The notes under the pieces were generated by a model, which searched no databases, was not told the DNA's origin, and saw nothing but the letters and a program-made list of their open reading frames with translations. From positions 1 to 36,524 of the forward strand of contig NZ_JADGHZ010000019.1 in the NCBI RefSeq assembly GCF_019683595.1: DNA of 36,524 nucleotides, given 5' to 3'. The DNA comes from Sphaerobacter sp. Its GTDB lineage: Bacteria > Chloroflexota > Chloroflexia > Thermomicrobiales > Thermomicrobiaceae. Positions 1 through 8,032 of the stretch are shown piece by piece. A program made the translations under genes and the position numbers. Within the stretch, counting starts at the first letter, position 1; every line of letters begins with the position of its first letter.

Positions 1-88
1 CCCGGGGCGAGTGCGGGGGGGGGGGGGGGCGCCCCCCGGGTCGCCGCGCAACCCCGCGGGCGCTCCTCGGGTTGGACTCACCTGCCGA
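1..88. other. Left-edge non-coding stretch with a 15-G homopolymer
   Basis: This lies downstream of the leftward amidohydrolase. It holds an uninterrupted run of 15 G at 15-29, followed by CG and six C (32-37), so the two can fold on each other. No U-run follows on either strand, so I do not call a terminator. No gene is seen. Confidence 0.6.
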
Positions 89-1750
89 TCAGGCGGCGGT
101 CCCGCGGTCGTAGACGATCCGGCCCTCGACGATGGTGAGGTCGACCCGCACCTGGGCCAGGTTTTCCGGCGGGACGGTTCGGAGGTCCGTCTCGAGCACG
201 GCCAGGTCCGCGAGCTTCCCGACCTCGATGGTCCCCTTGATGTCCTCCTCAAACGAGGCGTAGGCGCCGTTGTAGGTGTAGGCGCGGACGGCTTCCTCCA
301 GATTGATGCGCTCCTCGGGCCAGATCTCGACCCCCTCCTGGCTGCGGCGAGTGACCATCGTCTGAATGCCGATCATCGGGTTGGTCGGGTCTACCGGCGC
401 GTCGCTGCTGGCGGGCGCAATGATGCCGCGGTCGAAGAAGGTGCGCATGGCGTACGCGTAGCGGATGCGGTCCATGCCGAGGTTCTGGACGTAGGCGTTG
501 TGGAACGCCCAGAGGAAGGTCGTGCCGGGCACCGGGATCGCCCCCAGCCGCTGGATGCGGTCGATCAGGTCCGGCCGCAGGATGCTGCTGTGCTCGATGC
601 GATGGCGGTGGTCGGGCCGGGGTTGCTCGGCCAGCGCCTCTTCAAACGCCATGATGAGCAGTTCGATGGCGGCGTCGCCGATAGCGTGGGCGCAGCACTG
701 GAAGCCGGCCCGGTGCGCCGCCTTGATCTTCTCCTTCATCACCTGCGGGTCCTGCATCCAGAGGCCGATGTTGTCGTCCTCCCCTTCGTAGGGCTGGGAC
801 ATGCGGGCGGTGCGCCCGCCGATGCTCCCGTCGAGGAAGATCTTGGCCGGGCCGATGCGGAGCCAGGAGTCGCCGAAGCCGGTGCGCAGTCCGAGGTCGG
901 ACAGCGGGCCGAGCGTCTCGTCGATCATCATCATGAGGTACGTCCGCACCGGCAGTTCACCGGCCTGGGCGAGGTCAAGGTAGGCGCCCATCTCGTCGCT
1001 GGTGCGAATGCCGGCCTCGGCCACGCTGGTGATGCCCTCCGAGAGGAACTGGCGCCCGGCCGCGCGCAGGGCGTCAGCGATCTGCTCACGGGTCGGGGCT
1101 CCGATCGCGTGCTGCACCAGTGTCAAGGCCGCCTCGCGCACGACGCCGGTCGGCTCGCCGTGTTCGTCGCGGTCGATCGTGCCGCCCTCCGGGTCCGGCG
1201 TGTTGCGGTCGATCCCGGCGAGTGCCAGCGCGCGGCTGTTGGCCACGCCGATGTGCCCGCAGGCGCGGACGACGAGGACCGGGTGCTCGGGCGACACCGG
1301 GTCGAGGTCGTGCCGGGTGGGATGGCGCTGTTCGGCCAGGCGGGCCTGATCGTAGCCGCGAGCGTGCACCCAGGTACCGGGCGGGACCGACCGCACCCGC
1401 TCCGCCACCCTCGCGACGATGTCCGCGATCGACTGGTTCGGCGGGGTTCCCGCGTCCACCTGCTGGAGCCCGAAGCCGAGGTACATCGGGTGGCAATGGG
1501 CGTCGTTGAAGCCTGGGGTGATGGTGCGGCCGCGGAGGTCGATCACCTCGACGCCCCGGCCCATCCACTCGCGGACATCGTCCTCCTGGCCGACCGCGAC
1601 GATGCGCCCGCCACGAACCGCCACCGCCGTGGCGGCACTCGGGGTGCCCAGCCCGGTCATGACGTGGCCGTTGACGAGCACGATGTCGCCGCTAACGGAT
1701 CGGTCGTGCTGGGGCGCACCCATGCCGTTGTGCTGATCGCCGGTCTGCAT
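89..1750 (-). CDS. YtcJ-like metal-dependent amidohydrolase
   Basis: A 553-residue amidohydrolase of the YtcJ-type subgroup (amidohydrolase family 3), predicted to be a cytosolic metal-dependent hydrolase that cleaves an amide or imide bond of unknown substrate. Visible features are the N-terminal beta-sandwich opening (DIVLVNGHVMTG), the first metal motif GFNDAHCHP with the HxH pair at His85 and His87, later histidines in HAIGDAA and HRIEHSSIL, and a late Asp in SSDAPVDP. Length fits the family (about 520-570). ATG at 1750 is chosen because a GGGAGGGAG-type ribosome site sits about 9 bases upstream; the directly preceding GTG at 1753 is equally possible. It stands alone, divergent from the lipoprotein gene. 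The family and its catalytic type are clear, but the substrate cannot be read from sequence. Confidence 0.9.
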   Translation of the reverse strand: MQTGDQHNGMGAPQHDRSVSGDIVLVNGHVMTGLGTPSAATAVAVRGGRIVAVGQEDDVREWMGRGVEVIDLRGRTITPGFNDAHCHPMYLGFGLQQVDAGTPPNQSIADIVARVAERVRSVPPGTWVHARGYDQARLAEQRHPTRHDLDPVSPEHPVLVVRACGHIGVANSRALALAGIDRNTPDPEGGTIDRDEHGEPTGVVREAALTLVQHAIGAPTREQIADALRAAGRQFLSEGITSVAEAGIRTSDEMGAYLDLAQAGELPVRTYLMMMIDETLGPLSDLGLRTGFGDSWLRIGPAKIFLDGSIGGRTARMSQPYEGEDDNIGLWMQDPQVMKEKIKAAHRAGFQCCAHAIGDAAIELLIMAFEEALAEQPRPDHRHRIEHSSILRPDLIDRIQRLGAIPVPGTTFLWAFHNAYVQNLGMDRIRYAYAMRTFFDRGIIAPASSDAPVDPTNPMIGIQTMVTRRSQEGVEIWPEERINLEEAVRAYTYNGAYASFEEDIKGTIEVGKLADLAVLETDLRTVPPENLAQVRVDLTIVEGRIVYDRGTAA

Positions 1751-2132
1751 CACGGTGTCTCCCTCCCCGGGTCATGTGTTGGACTCGATGTACAGGCCGC
1801 GCGCCGGGATGTTCGGATGGTCGCACTGAAGGCTTGTTCCGGTACCGCCGCGCCGCGTGGGCTGGGCGAATAACAACACACCACCGGGCCAGGGGCAAGA
1901 GCCGCGGCGCCGTCGGATCCTCGGCGCGACGAGCGCGATGTACGAATGCCGCCTGGACCGCGCCGCTGGCCGTCGTTCTGCGGATACGGACTCGTGTTCC
2001 GAGTTGCACAGCGGTCCCATGACCGAGGTATCGGACAGCAGGTGGTATCCGGAGAGGACGCGACATGCCCAGTCGTGCGCGAGAAGAGCCTGATGGCGTC
2101 GCACCCCGCGCAGGTGTCAGGAGGGCTACACG
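1751..2132. other. Divergent intergenic region, amidohydrolase / lipoprotein
   Basis: About 380 bases between two divergent genes. It must hold both promoters, but I find no close match to -35/-10 consensus on either strand. A ribosome site AGGAGGG (about 2119-2125) precedes the lipoprotein ATG. Short frames here overlap on both strands and show no recognisable protein. Confidence 0.5.
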
Positions 2133-2975
2133 ATGGTGAGGTCATGGATCACGTCCCGCGCCGTCGTGCTGCTGATCGCAGCGCTCGCACTCGCAGCTTG
2201 CTCCGGCCTGGGCACCGGCGGCGACGGCGAGGGCAGCGCCCCAGCCCCGACCAGCCCGCCTGCAACGGCTACTACCGCGCCAACGGAGGCCGCGACGGCC
2301 ACGACGCCGACCACACAAGCCCAGTCGACACCGACCACAACGAGCCCAGCCGGCGGTACCGCGACCCCGGCTCCGACGACGACGAGCGCAGCCGGCGGTG
2401 CAGCAAGCCCCGGGACGGCCACGGGTGGTGGGGAGGACTACTGCTCCGAGCTTGCCGGCGGCTCGGCGGACAACGATGTCCGCGTGCCGGCCGGGGCGAC
2501 CTGCACCCTGGAGAATGCCAGGGTTGGTCGCAACGTGTTCCTCGCCCGAGACGCGACGCTCCATGCGCGTGGATCCAGCATCGGTGGCAACGTCACGGCC
2601 GAGGGGGCCGCGGCAGTGAATCTCCTCGATGGGACGACGGTTGGCGGCAACATCCGTGTCGAGCGGAGCGGCAGCGTGCAGGTGATCGACGCGCGCGTCA
2701 ACGGCACGCTCGACCTGGAGCACAACACCGGCAGGATCGCCATCAATAACTCCGTAGTCGACGGCAGCATCGAGATCGAGGAGAACACGGGCGGCGTGGA
2801 GATCAGCGGGAACACGGTCGGCGGCAGCGTCGAGATTGAGGAGAACACGGGCGGCGTGGAGATCAGCGGGAACAAGGTCGGCGGCAACCTCGAATGCGAG
2901 GAGAATGCACCACCACCCAGCGGCGGCAACAACTCCGTGACCGGCGAGCAGGAGGGCCAGTGCTCCGGTCTGTAA
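2133..2975 (+). CDS. Secreted lipoprotein with Thr/Pro linker and beta-helix-like repeats
   Basis: A 280-residue protein that I cannot assign to a named family. Residues 1-23 form a lipoprotein signal: Arg near the start, the hydrophobic stretch VVLLIAALAL, and the lipobox LAAC with Cys23 as the predicted lipidated residue. Residues about 33-100 are a low-complexity Thr/Ala/Pro/Gly linker. From about 105 to 265 there are roughly seven imperfect repeats of 19-22 residues, each ending in a V-G-G-N/S type turn, as in VGGNIRVE, NGTLDLEH and VGGSVEIEE. The last two 20-residue units (bases 2772-2831 and 2832-2891) are almost identical in DNA. Short hydrophobic-alternating coils of this length are typical of a right-handed beta-helix or bactofilin-like solenoid. 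The predicted location is the outer face of the membrane. Four Cys (in DYCSEL, GATCTLE, LECEEN and GQCSGL) could form disulfides capping the solenoid ends. The ATG has AGGAGGG 8 bases upstream. Confidence 0.8.
   Translation: MVRSWITSRAVVLLIAALALAACSGLGTGGDGEGSAPAPTSPPATATTAPTEAATATTPTTQAQSTPTTTSPAGGTATPAPTTTSAAGGAASPGTATGGGEDYCSELAGGSADNDVRVPAGATCTLENARVGRNVFLARDATLHARGSSIGGNVTAEGAAAVNLLDGTTVGGNIRVERSGSVQVIDARVNGTLDLEHNTGRIAINNSVVDGSIEIEENTGGVEISGNTVGGSVEIEENTGGVEISGNKVGGNLECEENAPPPSGGNNSVTGEQEGQCSGL
2772..2891 (+). repeat. Two near-identical 60-bp coding repeats
   Basis: Bases 2772-2831 and 2832-2891 each encode a 20-residue unit beginning EIEENTGGVEISGN and differ at only a few positions. 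A diverged third copy starts at 2892 (ECEEN). This is a recent in-frame duplication of one predicted solenoid coil. Confidence 0.85.
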
Positions 2976-3026
2976 CCAGTTCGGGCCGTGAGGACGACCG
3001 GCGTTCCGGCACGCGGCGTACGAGCG

Positions 3027-4019
3027 CTACAGATAACGGATGCGATGGAAGAAGGCGTAGGTCGCCCAGCCCAAGAGCGCGAGCCCGGCGCACAGGGCGA
3101 TGAACCAGATCGGGTGGCCTGCACCGAAGACATTCCCATCCCGCACGCCGATATTGGATCCGAACAGCCCCGTGACGAGGGACAGCGGCAAGACGATGGT
3201 GGACACAATCGTCAGGACGTACACCCGGCGGTTGATCTGGTCCGAGGTGCGGCTGGCCAGGGCGTCCCGCATGGCATCCACACGACTGGCGATCCAGTCG
3301 AGCTCGTGGCTGGCTTCGTCGACGTAGTCGATCACCGCGAGCCAGGCATCGGGCTTCTCCTGCGTCAGCCAGTCGAGGTCGAAGCTCCGCAAGCGCAGCA
3401 GGAGCGAGCGCAGCGGCGCGGCGTAGCGCTGGAGCTCCAGGACGCGCCGGTGCATCCGGTGGATCCGGGCGGCGGTTCGCGGGTCGGGAGCATCGTCGTC
3501 GAAGCGGAAGCGGGCGACATCGCTGTCGAGGTCCAGCACGGCGTCGGCGAGCCACGCCGCTGCCGCCTGCATCACCGAGAGCAGAACGCCATCGACGCTG
3601 CGAGGGCCTTTCCCGGCCGCGAGGTCGTCTTGAAGGCGCCGAAGCTCCGGCAGAGCTGTCGCGGCCATGGTGATGATTCGCGCCGACTCGACCCAGACGC
3701 GGAGCACCGAGCTGCGGCCAGATGTCGCGTCGGAAACGGGCACGCGCATCAACAGGAGGACCTCCTCGCTGCTGGGGAGCAAGACGCGAGACCACGTCCT
3801 GGTGCGCAGGAACGCGACGGGATCGCCCGGTTCCAGCCCGCTGCCGGTCTCCAGCCAGGCGCGGTCGCGCTCGCTGGACTCGGCGAGGCAGATCCAGAGG
3901 TCGCCGTCCGTGGGGCGCCAGGCGGCCAATTCATCAGCGTTAAGTCGGCGGGCTCCACCATGCCCGTCCAGGAGCCACGCCGCAGGGTCGTATGCGTCAT
4001 TGGGAGAGGGTGTGTTCAC
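3027..4019 (-). CDS. CorA/ZntB-family divalent metal transporter
   Basis: A 330-residue member of the CorA superfamily, predicted to be a pentameric inner-membrane channel or transporter for divalent cations. The first roughly 260 residues are a soluble cytoplasmic domain with long helices. Two membrane segments lie at the C-terminus (about 266-286 and 303-324), ending in the basic tail HRIRYL. The loop between them reads GLFGSNIGVRDG, so the usual GMN (CorA) or GVN (ZntB) signature is GSN here. The preceding RRVYVLTIVSTIVLPLSLVTG and the following glycine-rich loop look more like ZntB than classical CorA, so zinc is as likely as magnesium. The start is GTG at 4019 with GGAGGA upstream. It is convergent with the lipoprotein gene, 51 bases apart, and divergent from murB. 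Confidence 0.85.
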   Translation of the reverse strand: MNTPSPNDAYDPAAWLLDGHGGARRLNADELAAWRPTDGDLWICLAESSERDRAWLETGSGLEPGDPVAFLRTRTWSRVLLPSSEEVLLLMRVPVSDATSGRSSVLRVWVESARIITMAATALPELRRLQDDLAAGKGPRSVDGVLLSVMQAAAAWLADAVLDLDSDVARFRFDDDAPDPRTAARIHRMHRRVLELQRYAAPLRSLLLRLRSFDLDWLTQEKPDAWLAVIDYVDEASHELDWIASRVDAMRDALASRTSDQINRRVYVLTIVSTIVLPLSLVTGLFGSNIGVRDGNVFGAGHPIWFIALCAGLALLGWATYAFFHRIRYL

Positions 4020-4394
4020 GGTCTATCCGTTCCTCCACTGATGCCCGTCCGCGATGCCCGTTTGGCTCTGCCGGTCCACGGGCGTGCGACCGGCAGCCCG
4101 ATGCCCGTACTTCCACCTGGCGGATCGGAACGCGACCGCGCACGTCGGCCCGGTTCGCCTGCGGCGTCCGGACCGGATCCCAGGCGCCGGCCGGATGGCG
4201 GAAGACACGACCAAGAATCACCGCATCGCGCTTGCCCGGTCGCGCCGCCGGTGCAGCGACGGCGCCCACACGACCGCGCGGGTGCCGAGGGCGACGAGGC
4301 CCGGTGGGCTGCGCTATGCTTCCGTCCGTGCCCCTGCCGGGCGCGGGCGGCGCGGAGCGGGGATGGGGTTGGATCGATCGGGCCAGGAGATCAC
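4020..4394. other. Divergent intergenic region, metal transporter / murB
   Basis: 375 bases without a convincing gene. On the + strand TATGCT (4315-4320) is a plausible -10 for murB, but the best -35 (GCGACG, 4291-4296, 18-base spacer) matches at only three positions, so the promoter is weakly supported. GGAGGA near 4032 on the - strand is the ribosome site of the transporter. Confidence 0.45.
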
Positions 4395-5360
4395 ATGCGA
4401 ATCCTGCGCGATGTGGCGCTGTCGGAGTTGCTCTGGTATCGGATCGGCGGGACGGCCCGCTACCTGCTGGAAGCGCGCGGGCGGGATGATCTGTGCCGTG
4501 CCGTCGAGTGGGTCGCCGCACAGCGCCCGGATCGCGTCTTCGTGATCGGACTGGGATCGAATCTCGTCTTCCCCGACGGTTACTTCGACGGCGCGGTGAT
4601 CCGGGTCGTGCGCGACGACGGCGGCTCGCTGCGCCACCTGGGTGACGGCCGGGTCGAAGGCTACGGCGGCGAGGTGCTCGACCGCGTGATCCGCTTCGCC
4701 TTCGACGAGGGACTGGTGGGCCTGGAGTGGGCCGGGGGCCTGCCTGGCACGCTCGGAGCCGCGGTCCGTGGGAACGTCGGCGCCTTTGGCGGGGAGATGA
4801 CCGACTGCCTGGAATCGGCCGAGGTCGTCGCCCTTGGAGACTCGGGGGATGCGGTTCGCACGCTGTCCCATGCCGATCTCGCGTTCGCGTATCGGGACAG
4901 CTTCGTGAAGCGCGCCGGGAATCTGATCGTTCTCTCCGCCACCCTGGCACTCGAACCGGCCGACCCCGCGCGCCTCGCTACGGCGCGGCAGACGTACGAG
5001 GCGAACGTTCGCTACCGCTACAACCGGCACCCGATGGAGCTGCCGAACTGCGGCTCGGTCTTCAAGAACATCCACCGACGGGAGCAGGTTGAACGGGTGC
5101 TGGCGGTCTGGCCCGACATCGAAGAGCGCGTGCGGAACGACTGGCACGGCAAGGTGTCGATGGGCTACATCATCTCCCGGCTCGGCCTCGCCGGCTATCA
5201 GGTCGGGCGAGCGCGCGTCTCGGAGAAGCACAACAACTTCATCGTGAACCTCGGTGGCGCCCGCGCCGCGGACGTGCGCGCGATCATCCAGCGCATCCAG
5301 ACGGCTGTCGAGGCCACCTTCGGCTTTGTCCCCGAGGTCGAAATCGAGCTGATCGACTGA
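4395..5360 (+). CDS. murB: UDP-N-acetylenolpyruvoylglucosamine reductase MurB
   Basis: The 321-residue FAD enzyme that reduces UDP-GlcNAc-enolpyruvate to UDP-N-acetylmuramate in cytoplasmic peptidoglycan precursor synthesis. The N-terminal FAD-binding part shows YRIGGTARY, GLGSNLVFPDG and the GLEWAGGLPGTLGAAVRGN block. YRDSFVK carries the substrate-contacting Tyr/Arg. NCGSVFKN holds the Ser expected to protonate the product. The C-terminal domain has SEKHNNFIVN and ends in EVEIELID, supplying the conserved Glu. Length and missing loop regions fit type IIb MurB proteins such as those of Gram-positives. ATG 4395 is chosen because AGGAGAT lies directly upstream and homology begins there. The open frame continues upstream to 2988, but that part runs antisense through the transporter gene and is not MurB-like. 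It is a single gene, with no mur cluster around it. Confidence 0.95.
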   Translation: MRILRDVALSELLWYRIGGTARYLLEARGRDDLCRAVEWVAAQRPDRVFVIGLGSNLVFPDGYFDGAVIRVVRDDGGSLRHLGDGRVEGYGGEVLDRVIRFAFDEGLVGLEWAGGLPGTLGAAVRGNVGAFGGEMTDCLESAEVVALGDSGDAVRTLSHADLAFAYRDSFVKRAGNLIVLSATLALEPADPARLATARQTYEANVRYRYNRHPMELPNCGSVFKNIHRREQVERVLAVWPDIEERVRNDWHGKVSMGYIISRLGLAGYQVGRARVSEKHNNFIVNLGGARAADVRAIIQRIQTAVEATFGFVPEVEIELID

Positions 5361-5635
5361 GTCCGGGGCAGCCCCAGGGGGGATCTGGCTCCGCGTCCCT
5401 ATGGGAATCGGAGGTCGATCTCAGCAGGCCGGGCAAGCGGCAGGCCGGTCCTCGGCTTGACATACCGGCTGGTGCGGATGTCATCCTGAGCGGAGCCGCT
5501 CGCCGCGACGCAGCGGGCGGCGCAGCGAAGGATGACACGGAGGCGGGACATGGTCTGTACTCGAGAGCAACCCGCCCCCGATGGGTAGTGGCCGACCAGG
5601 GCGGCGTCGTCGCTGCCCAGGTCGGCTGCGTTCCC
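5361..5635. other. Convergent intergenic region murB / creatininase-like gene
   Basis: 275 bases between two gene ends. The only structure I see is the inverted repeat at 5479-5537. I see no gene and no U-rich intrinsic terminator. Confidence 0.5.
5479..5537. repeat. REP-like imperfect palindrome
   Basis: TGTCATCCT (5479-5487) is the exact reverse complement of AGGATGACA (5529-5537). Between them are two smaller hairpins: GAGCGGAGCCGCTC (5489-5502) and GCCGC/GGCGGC arms. The outer motif resembles a dispersed extragenic palindrome seen in many bacterial genomes. Its position between convergent genes fits such an element. Whether it is repeated in this genome cannot be seen from one copy. Confidence 0.65.
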
Positions 5636-6418
5636 TTACACCGGGTTGGCCGCGATCAGGTTCTCGCAGAAGCGGACGAAGTTGTCGAGCGCGCTTTCGA
5701 CGAGCTCACGGCCGAATTCGGGTGTGGCCTTGGTGGCGTCGCCGAGCGCACCGTTGCGGGTGAGCTGATCGAAGCGGTAGGGGATGCTGACGTTGTACTT
5801 CTGCGCCTCGCGTCGAAACTCCTGGGCCAGCTCCGTCAACTCTCCAGGCGCCAGGGCGTCGCGCTTGACCACGTCGGGCACGAGCTCCATCGCCGTCGCG
5901 ACCTCGACCTCGCAGGCGTGGCCGGTTACCTCGGAGGTGACGTGGCGCTTAGCGATCTCCGGGTCGGGGAACGAGAAGTAGGAGCAGGCGCCGACGAACG
6001 GGACATCCAGCTCCTCGCGGGCCCGAACGGCGGCGATCCCCATTGCGGCGACGTTGCCCCCGTGTCCGTTGACGATCAGGAATCGCTCGAATCCGTGGTG
6101 GTGCAGCGACGCGATGACCTCGACCAGCACCTGGATAAACGTCTCGGTCGAAAGGGTGATGGTGCCCGGGAAGTTCATGTGGTGGAACGAGACGCCCCAC
6201 GGCACGGGCGGGGCGACGGCCACCCGCGGTGCCATGCGGGCCGAGGCGCGGCGGCAGAACTCCGTCGCCGCGGCAATGTCCATCTTCAGCGCCAGATTCG
6301 GCCCGTGCTGTTCGTTCGAGCCGATCGGGAGGAGCACCAATTCGACTTGGTCGCGGATCTCCCGAATCTCAGGCCAGGACAGGTCAGCCAGCATCAGTGC
6401 ACCACTGTCGTTGGCCAT
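5636..6418 (-). CDS. Creatininase-family metal-dependent amidohydrolase
   Basis: A 260-residue member of the creatininase/ArfB family: cytosolic hydrolases with two metal ions that open small cyclic amides or remove formyl groups. The metal-binding Glu, His and Asp are visible in LLPIGSNEQHGPNLALKMD (about residues 23-41), followed by PVPWGVSFHHMNFPGTI and NGHGGN. Length fits the family (240-270). The start at 6418 is chosen over an upstream in-frame ATG at 6526, because GGAAGGAG precedes it and homology begins with LADLSWPEI. It lies 49 bases downstream of the class V aminotransferase on the same strand and is probably co-transcribed from the promoter at 7822-7851. Family members include creatininase and the formylaminopyrimidine hydrolase ArfB. 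Which reaction applies here is not decided by the sequence. Confidence 0.9.
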   Translation of the reverse strand: MANDSGALMLADLSWPEIREIRDQVELVLLPIGSNEQHGPNLALKMDIAAATEFCRRASARMAPRVAVAPPVPWGVSFHHMNFPGTITLSTETFIQVLVEVIASLHHHGFERFLIVNGHGGNVAAMGIAAVRAREELDVPFVGACSYFSFPDPEIAKRHVTSEVTGHACEVEVATAMELVPDVVKRDALAPGELTELAQEFRREAQKYNVSIPYRFDQLTRNGALGDATKATPEFGRELVESALDNFVRFCENLIAANPV

Positions 6419-6467
6419 CAACGGCTCCTTCCTCTCATATTCATCGTGTGACCGTGCGCCGTTCGAG

Positions 6468-7649
6468 CTATCCAGCACGCCGGATCTCCTCCAGCGCGGC
6501 GGCGAGCCGGTCGATGTCCTCCTCATTGTTGTAGAAGCCGGTGGAGACGCGCGAGCAGGTCGGCGTGTTCAGGTGGCGGATGATGACGCCATACTCCGCG
6601 AGTCGTTCGACGACATCGGGCGGCTCAATACCGTCAACGGTGAAGCTCACGAGGCCGGCCATGCACTCCTTCGGGGTGATGACGTTGACCCCGTCGATCG
6701 CGGCCAGGCGGTCCCAGGCGTACCGGCCGAGCTGGGCGATGCGGCGGTAGGCCCAGTCGAGACCCACCGTGTCGAGGATGAACTCGACGCTCGTCGCCAG
6801 CCCGAGGATCTGCGGGGCGTTCATCCCGCCCACCTCGTAGCGGCGCGCGCCGGCGGCCGGGATGAAGTACCCGCCGTGGTGCTCCAGCGGGCCGCCCATC
6901 GACGCGTAGCCCATGATCGTCGGCTGGATCACGTCGAGCGCCTCATCGGAGACGTAGACGCCGCCGGTCCCCTCCGGGCCGCAGAGCCACTTCTGGCCGG
7001 GGAAGGCGTAGACGTCGACGCCCGTCGCGGGCAGGTCGACCGGCACCGACCCGGCCGACTGCGCGGCGTCCACGACGACCAGGACATGGTGCCGGTGCGC
7101 CATTTCCACGATGTCGGCGAGCGGAAGGACCGCGCCCGTTCCCCAGGTCAGGTGCGAGATGGCGATCATCCGCGTCCGCGGGGTGATGAGCCGCTCGATC
7201 TTGCCAACAACGTCGCCGCTGCCGTCGCCCAGCCGGGCCAGGCGGAGCGTAACGCCGAAGCGTCGCGCGACGTTGTAGGCCGGGAGTTGGCCGCCGGGAT
7301 GCTCGAGGTCGCTGATGATCAGCTCATCGCCCGACCGCCAGTTCAGCCCGAAGATGCCGATGTTCATCCCGTCGGTGGTGTGCCGCGTGAGCGCGATGTT
7401 GGCGGGTGAGCAGTTGAAGAGACGGGCCAGGGCAGCGCGGGCACGATCCTTCGTCTCCGCCGCGCGGGTGTAACCATCGCGGAGGATACGACCGTTGTTC
7501 AGTTCATCCGCCTGGTACGCCTGCATTGCCTCGATCGTGACGCGCGGCAGCGGGCCGAACGTCCCAGTGTTAAGGTAGGCGTACTGCAAGGTTGCCGGCA
7601 TTGCCTCACGGATCATCGCGCTCTTGGCCTGATCTTCGACCGCACTCAC
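6468..7649 (-). CDS. Class V aminotransferase, isopenicillin N epimerase / cysteine desulfurase-like
   Basis: A 393-residue PLP enzyme of fold type I. Visible are ALTRHTTDGMN (phosphate-binding region), SDLEHPGGQLP, the PLP aspartate in VVVDAAQSAGSV and the Schiff-base lysine in AFPGQKWLCGPEGTGG. The C-terminus shows the family ending RVSTGFYNNEEDIDRL. The group includes isopenicillin N epimerase-like proteins, EgtE-type lyases and cysteine desulfurases. A cysteine (Cys365, in TPTCSR) lies in the loop where SufS-type desulfurases carry their catalytic Cys, but the context HHC or GSAC is absent. The start is GTG 7649 with GAGAGGGGG upstream; ATG 7616 is the alternative. It is the first gene of a leftward pair with the creatininase-like gene. 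The substrate is unknown; racemase, lyase and desulfurase activities are all possible. Confidence 0.85.
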   Translation of the reverse strand: MSAVEDQAKSAMIREAMPATLQYAYLNTGTFGPLPRVTIEAMQAYQADELNNGRILRDGYTRAAETKDRARAALARLFNCSPANIALTRHTTDGMNIGIFGLNWRSGDELIISDLEHPGGQLPAYNVARRFGVTLRLARLGDGSGDVVGKIERLITPRTRMIAISHLTWGTGAVLPLADIVEMAHRHHVLVVVDAAQSAGSVPVDLPATGVDVYAFPGQKWLCGPEGTGGVYVSDEALDVIQPTIMGYASMGGPLEHHGGYFIPAAGARRYEVGGMNAPQILGLATSVEFILDTVGLDWAYRRIAQLGRYAWDRLAAIDGVNVITPKECMAGLVSFTVDGIEPPDVVERLAEYGVIIRHLNTPTCSRVSTGFYNNEEDIDRLAAALEEIRRAG

Positions 7650-7821
7650 CGGATGGCCCCCTCTCGTTCGACCTGCGCGATTTGCGCGTAGATGTTTCCG
7701 TCCCGCCGCTTCCCCACGGATGCCGGGAGCGGCGAGATGCGATGTACGCTCGTTAGAACACGCAGCAGCCCCATCTCCCACCGGCTGAGACACACGGCGC
7801 TTGGTGACAGGCTGCCGTGCG

Positions 7822-7851
7822 ACTATAGGCACGCCCCGCCGCTGGTGTCAA
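7822..7851 (-). promoter_or_regulatory. Strong sigma-70-type promoter, leftward
   Basis: On the - strand TTGACA (7851-7846) and TATAGT (7827-7822) are separated by 18 bases. The -35 is perfect and the -10 has five of six matches. It would drive the aminotransferase and creatininase-like genes from about 7815. Confidence 0.75.
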
Positions 7852-7882
7852 CGGGGCGGGGGAGAAATGTCGTTGCGCGCGC

Positions 7883-7911
7883 TTGCGTACTATTCCGCAG
7901 CGTGCTATGAT
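7883..7911 (+). promoter_or_regulatory. Sigma-70-type promoter for the ABC importer
   Basis: TTGCGT (7883-7888), a 17-base spacer, then TATGAT (7906-7911). Transcription would begin near 7918 and run into the importer operon after a leader of about 305 bases. Its -35 lies only 32 bases from that of the leftward promoter. Confidence 0.65.
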
Positions 7912-8020
7912 GAGCTCCAGACATCGTTTGTGTTGCAAGATCCTTATAGTCTGCGTGGCGGGTTCTTTTCCTGCCATGGACGGTTCACTTCACCGTGTCC
8001 TCAACGGCCTACCTCTGCCC

Positions 8021-8032
8021 CATACCGGTATG
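8021..8032. promoter_or_regulatory. Perfect 12-bp palindrome in the importer leader
   Basis: CATACCGGTATG reads the same on both strands. It lies about 100 bases downstream of the predicted start of transcription. It could be an operator or chance; no second copy was noticed nearby. Confidence 0.3.

Noticed and set aside
11-1873. 620-codon open frame on the + strand over the amidohydrolase
   Set aside because: Antisense to a clear enzyme; Arg/Val/Asp-rich with no domain features, a usual side effect of high GC.
2988-4394. Upstream extension of the murB reading frame
   Set aside because: Runs antisense through the metal transporter and carries no MurB homology; a good ribosome site marks the start at 4395.
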